64,000 bases of DNA. Source: Pseudomonas persica. Its GTDB lineage: Bacteria; Pseudomonadota; Gammaproteobacteria; Pseudomonadales; Pseudomonadaceae. Position numbers and translations under genes: made by a program. The notes below the pieces were generated by a model, which saw nothing but the letters and a program-made list of their open reading frames with translations, did no database searches and had not been told where the DNA came from. How positions within the stretch are numbered: the stretch's first letter is position 1; each line of letters starts with the position of its first letter. Below are positions 57,347 to 64,000 of this stretch, piece by piece. The stretch is from contig NZ_OLKL01000014.1 in the NCBI RefSeq assembly GCF_900291015.1, forward strand, positions 71,834 through 135,833, in the 5' to 3' direction.

Positions 57347-58189
57347 ATGGATTTGAATGCTGAAGTCGATCAGCTGGTCCGCCAATCGCAGACTTGGGTT
57401 CCCTTGATCATGGAATACGGCAGCCGTGTGCTGCTGGCGCTGCTGACCCTGGCGGTCGGCTGGTGGATCATCAACAAGGTCAGCGCCCGCCTGGGCAAGC
57501 TGGTTGGCCTGCGCAACGCCGACCTGGCGCTGCAGGGCTTCATCAGCACCCTGTCGAACATCGTGCTGAAGGTGCTGCTGTTGGTCAGCGTGGCGTCGAT
57601 GATCGGTATCGAGACCACCTCGTTCGTTGCCGCGATCGGTGCCGCTGGCCTGGCCATCGGCCTGGCCTTGCAGGGCAGCCTGGCGAACTTCGCCGGCGGT
57701 GTGCTGATCCTGATGTTCCGCCCATTCCGCATCGGTGACTGGATCGAGGCGCAAGGCGTGGCCGGCACCGTCGACAGCATCCAGATCTTCCACACCGTGC
57801 TGCGCACCGGAGACAACAAGACCGTGATCATGCCCAACGGCAGCCTGTCCAATGGCATCATCACCAACACCAACCGCCAGCCGACACGCAAGGTGGTGTT
57901 CGACGTGGGCGTGGACTACGAGGCCGACCTGCAGAACGCCCGCAACGTGCTGCTGGAGCTGGCGCAGGACCCGCGTGTGCTGCCCGACCCGGCGCCGCAG
58001 GCGGTGGTCGCGACCTTGGGCGACAGCTCGATCACCGTTTCGCTGCGCCTGTGGACCAAGACCGAGGACTATTGGGACGTGATGTTCATGCTCAACGAGC
58101 ATGCGCGTGACCGGTTGAAGGCCGAAGGGATCGACATTCCGTTCCCGCAGCGGGTGATTCGCGTGGTGCAGGAGACTGCAGCGCAGTAA
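57347..58189 (+). CDS. Small-conductance mechanosensitive channel, MscS type
   Basis: A 280-residue MscS protein close to the E. coli length (286). Three membrane segments (about 25-45, 65-85 and the pore-lining TM3 around 92-120 with GAAGLAIGLALQGSLANFAGG) precede the cytoplasmic cage (MFRPFRIGDWIEAQGVAGTV onward). It opens under membrane tension to release solutes in hypo-osmotic shock. I start at the second ATG (57347), which has AGGAG at a correct 6-base spacing; the first ATG (57341) sits against it. Confidence 0.94.
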   Translation: MDLNAEVDQLVRQSQTWVPLIMEYGSRVLLALLTLAVGWWIINKVSARLGKLVGLRNADLALQGFISTLSNIVLKVLLLVSVASMIGIETTSFVAAIGAAGLAIGLALQGSLANFAGGVLILMFRPFRIGDWIEAQGVAGTVDSIQIFHTVLRTGDNKTVIMPNGSLSNGIITNTNRQPTRKVVFDVGVDYEADLQNARNVLLELAQDPRVLPDPAPQAVVATLGDSSITVSLRLWTKTEDYWDVMFMLNEHARDRLKAEGIDIPFPQRVIRVVQETAAQ

Positions 58190-58204
58190 TACCGCGCTGA
58201 AGCC

Positions 58205-58322
58205 GGGGCCGCTTCGCGCCCCATCGCCGGCAAGGCGGCTCCTACAGGGTTATCGCAGCCTTCGGGCCTGTGTTGTACCTGTGGGAGCTGGCTTGCCGGC
58301 GATGGGGCGCAAAGCGGCCCCG
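58205..58322. repeat. REP pair, subfamily A variant, inverted
   Basis: The left copy is CATCGCCGGCAAGGCGGCTCC, a hybrid core, and the right copy is standard. The right head GGGGCGCAAAGCGGCCCCGG is followed by TTTTTA and could act as a terminator for the MscS-type gene. Confidence 0.85.
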
Positions 58323-58403
58323 GCTTTTTACACTTGTTCACAGCAATACCTCGGCATTTCTGGCATATAGCCTGACCCCACCTGCCACACCCGATACGCC
58401 ATC

Positions 58404-59648
58404 ATGAAACCACTGCTGTACATCACTCCCCTGCGCGCCTTGCTGTTCGGCCTGACCCTGGCCCTGTTCGAGCTGCTCACCTACCTGGCCAGCGACGCGG
58501 TCATGCCGGCCATGCCGGTGGTGGTCGGCGACCTGAACGCCAGCCCCGAATACATTCCCCACGCCCTCAACCTGTACCTGCTGGGTGGCGTGGTGCTGCA
58601 ATGGCTGATCGGCCCGCTGGCCGACCGCTATGGCCGGCGCCCGTTGCTGCTGACCGGCTGCGCGTTCTTCGGCCTGGCCTGCCTGGCGACCTTCTGGGTC
58701 CACGACATCGGCCTGTTCAACTTGCTGCGCCTGCTGCAGGGCATCGGCCTAGGCTTTGTGGTCACGGTCAGCTACCCGGCCCTGAACGAAGCCTTCAGCG
58801 AAGCGGATGCGGTGCGCATGATGGCCCTGCTGGCCAATATCGCCTTGCTTTCGCCACTGCTCGGGCCGCTGGTGGGCACCTTGCTGCTGCAGTGGCTGGA
58901 CTGGCGCTGGCTGTTTGTGGCCTTTGCCATCGGCGCGGTTCTGGCCTGGCTGCTGCTGTACCGGCTGATGCCGGAAACCCTGGGTGTGGAGCGGCGTGAC
59001 GGCTCGCGCCTGGCGCTCACGCCGATCCACCTGCTGCCGCTGCTGGCCGGTTACGGCCAGTTGCTGGCCAACCGCCGTTTTGTCGCTGGTAGCGCGGCTT
59101 TGGGTCTGGTCGGTTTGCCGCTGATTGGCTGGATTGGCCTGTCGCCGGTGCTGCTGATTCACGACGAGGGGTTGAGCACCATGGACTACGCCTTGTGGCA
59201 GTTGCCGGTGTTTGGCGGGCTGATCCTTGGCAACCTGATCATCAACCGCATCGCCGACCGCTATCCGCTGCCGGCGCTGGTGCGTGGTGCGTTGTGGCCA
59301 TACCTGGCCGGTCTGTGCCTGATGGTACTGGCGACCTGGTGCTGGCCGAGCGTGACCAGCGTAGTGGCGGGCATGTCGCTGTACGCGCTGGGGCTGGGGG
59401 TGGCCAACGCGGTGCTGTATCGCATGACGCTGTTCGCCAGCGAGCAGAGCAAGGGGCTGGTCTCGGCCATGCTGGGGATGATCACCATTGCCTTGCTGGG
59501 GCTGGGTGGGGCGGTGCTGGCGATGATTGGCGCCGGGGCCAGCCTGCTGCACTTTGCCCTGGCGGCGGGTGTGGCGGGGGCCTTGGCGCTGTGGCCGTTG
59601 TGGTTTGTGGTGGGTGGACGGCCTGGTGAGGGGGCTGTTGCTCAATAA
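58404..59648 (+). CDS. MFS multidrug transporter, MdfA/Bcr type
   Basis: A 414-residue major facilitator with twelve hydrophobic segments. Motif A is GPLADRYGRRP in the loop after TM2, the embedded acidic residue in TM1 (LFELLTYLASDAVMP) matches MdfA Glu26, and motif C-like residues follow in TM5 (LLSPLLGPLVG). It is a probable proton-driven drug or solute exporter. It has its own transcription unit between two REP pairs. Confidence 0.9.
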   Translation: MKPLLYITPLRALLFGLTLALFELLTYLASDAVMPAMPVVVGDLNASPEYIPHALNLYLLGGVVLQWLIGPLADRYGRRPLLLTGCAFFGLACLATFWVHDIGLFNLLRLLQGIGLGFVVTVSYPALNEAFSEADAVRMMALLANIALLSPLLGPLVGTLLLQWLDWRWLFVAFAIGAVLAWLLLYRLMPETLGVERRDGSRLALTPIHLLPLLAGYGQLLANRRFVAGSAALGLVGLPLIGWIGLSPVLLIHDEGLSTMDYALWQLPVFGGLILGNLIINRIADRYPLPALVRGALWPYLAGLCLMVLATWCWPSVTSVVAGMSLYALGLGVANAVLYRMTLFASEQSKGLVSAMLGMITIALLGLGGAVLAMIGAGASLLHFALAAGVAGALALWPLWFVVGGRPGEGAVAQ

Positions 59649-59658
59649 TCTCTATTAC

Positions 59659-59766
59659 CTGTACCGGCCTCTTCGCGGTAAACCCGCTCCCACAGGGACT
59701 GCACAGCTCTCGAGGCCAGTGCTGTAGCTGTGGGAGCGGGTTTACCCGCGAAGAGGCCGGTACAGG
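59659..59766. repeat. REP pair, subfamily B, inverted
   Basis: Outer arms extend to CCTGTACCGGCCTCTTCGCGG and CCGCGAAGAGGCCGGTACAGG, the longest perfect outer arms in the window. It lies between the convergent MFS and ampG genes. Confidence 0.9.
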
Positions 59767-59776
59767 TACAAACCTG

Positions 59777-61324
59777 TCAGGGCCGCTCGACCGCCGAACC
59801 TTCCTCTGCCACCGGTTTGCCCGGCCCGGCCTCCTGGCGCCACTGCAGGGCAATCAGGATCAGGGTCGGCACGCCCAGCAGGGCAGTGATCAGGAAGAAG
59901 TCGTGGTAACCGAACTTCTCCACCATCACCCCCGAATAACCGCCGATCAACCTTGGCAACAGCAGCATGATCGAGCTGAGCAATGCGTACTGGGTCGCCG
60001 AGAACTTCAGGTTGGTCAGGCTCGACAGGTAGGCGACGAAGGCCGAGGTGGCCATGCCGGAGCTGAAGTTGTCCAGCGAGATGGTCACCACCAGCATTTG
60101 CAGGTTCGGGCCCATGTCGGCCAGCATCAGGAACAGGATGTTGGTGCCCGCCGAGGCCGCACCGCCGATGAACAGGATCGGCATGATGCCGAAGCGCACG
60201 ATCAGCAGGCCGCCAATCCCGGCGCCGACCAGGGTCATGATCAGGCCGAAGATCTTGCTGACGCTGGCGATCTGGTCCTTGGTGAAGCCCATGTCGATGT
60301 AGAACACGTTGGCCATCACGCCCATTACCGTGTCCGACATGCGATAGGTGGCGATCAGACCGAGCAACAGCAAGGCCTGCCAGCGGTAGCGGGCGATGAA
60401 GTCGTTGACTGGGGTCAGCACCGGGGCCAGGCCGCGACGGCCCAGGCTCGACAGGCATGCCCAGGTCAGTAGCACGTAGAGGATCAGGCGCAGGAAGGCG
60501 CGGTCTTCCAGCAGCAGGTCCAGTGGCGTGGCATCACCGGAGATGACGCTGGACCAGCCGGTATTGAACATCTGGGTGAAGCTGGCCGGTACCGACACCA
60601 GCAGGATGATCAGCACGAACACCGAGGCCAGCTGATGCACCAGCCCATAGCGCGCTGCCGACAGCTGGGTACGCATGGGTACGGGCGGCTCGCGCATGAT
60701 CAGGGTGGTGAACACGGCGGGCAGCATCATCACCGCGAACATGACGTAGGTGCCGGCCCAGGCCTTGTGCAGGTAGCTGAAACCGGTGGAGCCGAACCAC
60801 TCGGCGAAGAACAGCGCGCCAGCGGTGGCCAGCAGGGCCGCCACCCGGTAGCCGGCCATGTAGCTGGCGGCGAGCGCGGCCTGGCGCTGGTCGTCGGCGA
60901 TTTCCAGGCGGTAGGCATCGACGGCGATGTCCTGGGTGGCCGATGCGAAGGCCACCAGCACCGCCAGGGCGATCAGCCATGACAGGTGTTGCTGCGGATC
61001 GCACAGGCTCATGCCGACCAGCCCGATCACCACTAGCGCTTGCGACAGCAGCAGCCACGAACGCCGGCGCCCCAGGCTACCGAGCAGCGGCAGGCGCCAT
61101 TGGTCGAGCAGCGGCGACCACACCCACTTGAAGGCGTAGGCCAGGCCGATCAGGCTGGCGTAACCAATGGTCTCGCGGGCCACGCCCGCTTCGCGCAACC
61201 ACACCGAAAGGGTGGAGAACACCAGCATATAGGGCAGACCGGCGGCGAAGCCGAGCAGCAAAAGTACCAAGGTTGACGGGCTGGCATAGGCAGCAAGCGC
61301 AGCGCGCCAGGTTTTACGGGGCAT
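59777..61324 (-). CDS. ampG: Muropeptide permease AmpG
   Basis: A 515-residue MFS permease of the AmpG type with 12 or more hydrophobic segments. It begins with the family's GFAAGLPYMLVFSTLSVWLRE and contains SLIGLAYAFKWVWSPLLD and TQDIAVDAYRLE. It imports GlcNAc-anhydroMurNAc peptides released during wall turnover, feeding recycling and the AmpR signal for beta-lactamase induction. This links to the dcw and LpoA genes in the same window. The C-terminus is polar. Confidence 0.93.
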   Translation of the reverse strand: MPRKTWRAALAAYASPSTLVLLLLGFAAGLPYMLVFSTLSVWLREAGVARETIGYASLIGLAYAFKWVWSPLLDQWRLPLLGSLGRRRSWLLLSQALVVIGLVGMSLCDPQQHLSWLIALAVLVAFASATQDIAVDAYRLEIADDQRQAALAASYMAGYRVAALLATAGALFFAEWFGSTGFSYLHKAWAGTYVMFAVMMLPAVFTTLIMREPPVPMRTQLSAARYGLVHQLASVFVLIILLVSVPASFTQMFNTGWSSVISGDATPLDLLLEDRAFLRLILYVLLTWACLSSLGRRGLAPVLTPVNDFIARYRWQALLLLGLIATYRMSDTVMGVMANVFYIDMGFTKDQIASVSKIFGLIMTLVGAGIGGLLIVRFGIMPILFIGGAASAGTNILFLMLADMGPNLQMLVVTISLDNFSSGMATSAFVAYLSSLTNLKFSATQYALLSSIMLLLPRLIGGYSGVMVEKFGYHDFFLITALLGVPTLILIALQWRQEAGPGKPVAEEGSAVERP

Positions 61325-61367
61325 GGGCCAACATCTGCCTCAAGTTTGCGAAAACAAAGCGCGCACT

Positions 61368-61721
61368 CTAACCGCTGTGCTCCATCGGGCGCCAGCCATG
61401 GCGCGTCATATCCACACGATTGTTGGTTACATTCACACCCTCCGCGCGCAGCCGCGCCCGTTGTTCATCCCCCGACGGGGTTCCCGGTGCCAGGCTCAAC
61501 CGGCCGCCTGCGCCAAGCACCCGGTGCCAGGGCAGACGGGTGTTCGCGGGCAGTTGCCCAAGGGTGCGCCCGACCCAGCGTGCCGCCCGCCCAAGCCCCG
61601 CCAGCTCGGCCAGCTGGCCATAGCTGACCACCTTGCCGGCCGGCACTTGGCCGAGAACCGAATACAGCGCCGTTCGTCGGCCCTCGGCGGAGTCGAGGGC
61701 GTGCTCATATCCATCAGACAT
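61368..61721 (-). CDS. Alkyltransferase-like protein (MGMT family, Cys to Trp)
   Basis: A 117-residue single-domain MGMT-fold protein. The methyl acceptor motif PCHR is PWHR here (Trp65), so it cannot accept alkyl groups. ATL proteins instead bind O6-alkylguanine and recruit nucleotide excision repair. The DNA-binding segment VSYGQLAELAG and the Arg finger GRAARWVGRTL are intact. It lies 43 bp upstream of ampG on the same strand and may share its transcript. Confidence 0.9.
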   Translation of the reverse strand: MSDGYEHALDSAEGRRTALYSVLGQVPAGKVVSYGQLAELAGLGRAARWVGRTLGQLPANTRLPWHRVLGAGGRLSLAPGTPSGDEQRARLRAEGVNVTNNRVDMTRHGWRPMEHSG

Positions 61722-61887
61722 CAGGCCCCCCCTGGGCTGCAGATGAAACCGGACCGGCGGTCTGGCAAATGAGAGTTGAACTCAACGGCATGCTCCCGGT
61801 CTGTCCTTGCTCTGGTCGTCGTTATCTGGATAATGCCCGGCTTTTTTCGTCAAATCGAACCCGTAGTCCGCAAACAATAGCCCGCTT

Positions 61888-62898
61888 ATGTATTCTAGAT
61901 CCTTGTTGTGCCTGCTTGCTGTTTCCCTGTGCGCCTCGCCGGTGTTCGCCGACACCGTGTGGATGAAGAACGGTGACCGGCTCAGCGGCAAGATCAAAGT
62001 CTTCGACGGCGGCAAGCTGCTGCTGGAAACCCCCTACGGCGGTTCCATCGCCCTGGACTGGAAAGAGGTCCAGACCCTGGAGAGCGACCAGGAGATGCTG
62101 GTCAAGCAGGACGCCTACAGCGGTGAGCGGGCCAAGTCGCTGAAGGCCGCCGAGCCCGGCAAGGTGACCCTGGCCAATGGCGATGCACCGAAGACCGTGG
62201 AGCTGGCCAGCATCGAGCAGATCATGAAGCCCAAGCCGCTGGTCGAGGACTTCGTGTGGAAGGGCAACGTCGACGTGGCGCTGGACTACAAGCGCGCCGA
62301 GAACGACACCGACGACTACGATGTCGGTTTCAAGACCAGCGCCCGCCACGGCCGCTGGCGGCACAACGCCGAGGGCGAATACAACCGCGAGACCAAGGAC
62401 GACGTCACCACCACCGACAACTGGAGTGCCGAGTACGCCCTGGACCGCTTCCTCACCGAGAAGTGGTTCTGGCAGGGGCGTATGGAGTACAAGCGCGACC
62501 GCATCGAAGACCTGGCCCGCCAACGCACCGTGGGTACCGGCCCGGGTTACCAGTTCTGGGACGACGAGCTGGGCGCGTTCTCGCTGGGTTCGCTGATCAA
62601 CCGCACCGACTTCGAATACCAGGATGGCGCCAAGGACAACTTCTATTCCGCGGCGGTGAAGTGGGACTACACCCGCTACCTGATTGGCAAGAACGTGCAG
62701 CTGTTCACCAACGGCGAGTTCGCCAAGCCATTGGGTGGCGTGGCCGATTACGCGCTGGATGCCGAGGTTGGCCTGCGCTACAAGGTCACCGAGTGGGCCT
62801 CGCTCAACCTCAAGGCGGAGAAGGACATCATCACCGGTACCCGTGAGAGTGATCTGGACAAGACCCGCTATACCGCAGGCTTCGGCGTTACCTGGTAA
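61888..62898 (+). CDS. DUF481 outer-membrane protein (YdiY-like)
   Basis: A 336-residue exported protein with a Sec signal peptide (cleavage near VFA-DTV, residue 21). The N-terminal part (22-110) looks like an SH3-type domain (VWMKNGDRLSGKIKVF), and the rest (115-336) is an amphipathic beta-strand series ending in the aromatic TW, typical of an outer-membrane barrel. E. coli YdiY is acid-inducible; function unknown. Confidence 0.85.
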   Translation: MYSRSLLCLLAVSLCASPVFADTVWMKNGDRLSGKIKVFDGGKLLLETPYGGSIALDWKEVQTLESDQEMLVKQDAYSGERAKSLKAAEPGKVTLANGDAPKTVELASIEQIMKPKPLVEDFVWKGNVDVALDYKRAENDTDDYDVGFKTSARHGRWRHNAEGEYNRETKDDVTTTDNWSAEYALDRFLTEKWFWQGRMEYKRDRIEDLARQRTVGTGPGYQFWDDELGAFSLGSLINRTDFEYQDGAKDNFYSAAVKWDYTRYLIGKNVQLFTNGEFAKPLGGVADYALDAEVGLRYKVTEWASLNLKAEKDIITGTRESDLDKTRYTAGFGVTW

Positions 62899-62904
62899 AC
62901 CGCC

Positions 62905-63024
62905 GGGGGCGCGTTGTTGCCCCTATCGCCGGCAAGCCAGCTCCCACAGATACTGCACAGGCCTTGGTATTGCGCGGTCAGTGTGGGAGCTGGCTTGCCG
63001 GCGATAGGGCTGCGCAGCAGCCCC
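62905..63024. repeat. REP pair, subfamily A, inverted
   Basis: Cores TATCGCCGGCAAGCCAG and complement with variant heads (GGGGGCGCGTTGTTGCCCC and GGGCTGCGCAGCAGCCCC), between the DUF481 and HugZ-like genes. Confidence 0.85.
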
Positions 63025-63088
63025 ATTGGCACTGGACCTGATAATGCTTATCTTGTCCCCCATCCAGTCCGCCAGGAGCCGCCCTCAA

Positions 63089-63820
63089 GTGAGTACCAAT
63101 GCCATCCGTCCTGCCCGGGAGCTGCTGCTCAAGGAATACCGCGGCGTGCTCTCGACCCACTCCAAGTCGATGCCCGGCTACCCCTTCGGCTCGGTCGTGC
63201 CGTACTGCCTGGATGCCCAGGGCAACCCGCTGATCCTCATCAGCCGCATCGCCCAGCACACCCACAACCTGCAGAAAGACCCCAAGTGTTCGCTGCTGGT
63301 AGGTGAACGCGAAGCCGAGGACGTACAGGCCGTGGGGCGCCTGACGGTGATGGCCGAGGCACACAAGCTGGTGGAGGAAGCCGCCATCGAGGCCGCCGCC
63401 GAGCGCTACTACCGCTATTTCCCGGACGCGGCCAACTACCACAAGGCCCACGACTTCGACTTCTGGGTGCTGCAGCCGGTGCGCCACCGCTACATCGGCG
63501 GCTTCGGCGCGATCCACTGGCTCGATCAGGTGACCCTGGCCAACCCGTTCGCCGGTAAAGCCGAGGCAAGCATGCTCGAGCATATGAACCGCGACCACGC
63601 CAACGCCATCGCCCACTATGTGCAACTGACCGAGCTGCCACGCCATGCGCCAGCGCAGATGGTCGGCGTGGACAGCGAAGGCATGCACCTGCGTATCGGC
63701 CAGGCGGTGCACTGGTTGCCTTTCCCAAGTACTTGCAATACGCCGACACAAGTCCGCGAAGCCCTGGTTTTACTGGCCCGCGCCGACCAGTGGCCGGTTG
63801 CGACGGAAGTCGAGGGTTGA
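63089..63820 (+). CDS. HugZ-type pyridoxamine 5'-phosphate oxidase-fold protein
   Basis: A 243-residue protein with an N-terminal FMN-binding split barrel (about 10-150; GYPFGSVVPYCLD, SRIAQHTHNLQKDPKCSLLV) and a C-terminal DUF2470 domain (about 165-240; LEHMNRDHANAI). Such proteins include HugZ haem oxygenases and related flavin-binding proteins; haem use is not shown by the sequence. The start is GTG at 63089 with CCAGGAGCC upstream; an ATG-started longer frame would run into the REP pair. Confidence 0.87.
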   Translation: MSTNAIRPARELLLKEYRGVLSTHSKSMPGYPFGSVVPYCLDAQGNPLILISRIAQHTHNLQKDPKCSLLVGEREAEDVQAVGRLTVMAEAHKLVEEAAIEAAAERYYRYFPDAANYHKAHDFDFWVLQPVRHRYIGGFGAIHWLDQVTLANPFAGKAEASMLEHMNRDHANAIAHYVQLTELPRHAPAQMVGVDSEGMHLRIGQAVHWLPFPSTCNTPTQVREALVLLARADQWPVATEVEG

Positions 63821-63887
63821 AAAGCCGAGCACACGCATCCATCTGTTGGTCTTACAGGAAGGTTCTCTTCCGACGAGGATTGCTTTG

Positions 63888-64000
63888 ATGCGTGCTTTTC
63901 TGCTGCTGTTTCTCCTGTTTCCCGTGCTGGAGCTGTTCGTCTTCGTGAAGGTCAGCGCCGCCATCGGTTTCTTCCCGGCGCTGCTGCTGATCATCGCCGG
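63888..64000 (+). CDS. fxsA: FxsA family membrane protein (3' partial)
   Basis: The first 37 residues, cut by the window end. ATG at 63888 follows GACGAGGAT. The sequence MRAFLLLFLLFPVLELFVF, then a second hydrophobic segment, is the N-terminus of FxsA, a small inner-membrane protein that in E. coli relieves phage T7 exclusion by the F plasmid. In pseudomonads groES-groEL usually follows. Confidence 0.85.
   Translation, partial: MRAFLLLFLLFPVLELFVFVKVSAAIGFFPALLLIIA

Overview
The window is a contiguous piece of a Pseudomonas chromosome, most probably of the P. putida group. Evidence seen here: high and even GC, a complete mra/dcw cluster running from mraZ to lpxC and on to secA, a fused cysNC gene, an mdeR-mdeA methionine gamma-lyase locus, and more than a dozen P. 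putida-style REP elements. Those elements share the core CTCCCACAGG and usually sit as inverted pairs between genes. Both ends cut genes: an amino-acid binding protein at the left and fxsA at the right. I see no rRNA, tRNA, CRISPR array, prophage, insertion sequence or integron. The region is conserved core genome rather than an accessory island.

Layout. 1-4059: an Aap/general L-amino-acid ABC transporter (binding protein, two permeases, ATPase). 4276-6363: AlgW periplasmic protease and a Nif3-like protein, divergent. 6612-9446: cysD-cysNC for sulfate activation. 9621-11424: mdeR and mdeA, divergent, for methionine catabolism. 11587-17696: zapG, an esterase-like hydrolase, trpS with a C-terminal extension, zapE, a GlxA-type AraC regulator and a Tas-like aldo/keto reductase. 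17954-22818: rplM-rpsI, the bc1 complex petABC, and sspAB, each block closed by a clear intrinsic terminator. 22869-26678: a small lipoprotein, then the minus-strand operon lpoA-yraN-diaA-dolP, divergent from rsmI. 27808-28165: RNase P RNA.

28371-46297 is the mra/dcw operon: a strong sigma70 promoter, a ladder of 10-bp-spaced MraZ boxes, then mraZ-rsmH-ftsL-ftsI-murE-murF-mraY-murD-ftsW-murG-murC-ddlB-ftsQ-ftsA-ftsZ-lpxC, almost all overlapping or touching. Together these genes make lipid II, build the divisome and commit UDP-GlcNAc derivatives to lipid A. They are followed by a convergent DUF721 gene, secA, argJ, a GST, a Nudix/ThiE-like fusion, a PduO-type adenosyltransferase, an orphan histidine kinase, a PanE-like reductase, yajQ, an MscS channel, an MFS exporter, AmpG (muropeptide recycling), an alkyltransferase-like protein, a DUF481 outer-membrane protein, a HugZ-type protein and the start of fxsA.

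No new defence or mobile system was found. The most interesting signals are small: the MraZ box ladder; a terminator-like hairpin inside the yajQ leader; a C-terminal extension of TrpS that looks like a duplicated YegP-like fold; the modular sequence families of REP elements; the Nudix fusion whose ThiE half lacks the usual catalytic signatures; and an mdeA locus without the mdeB partner.
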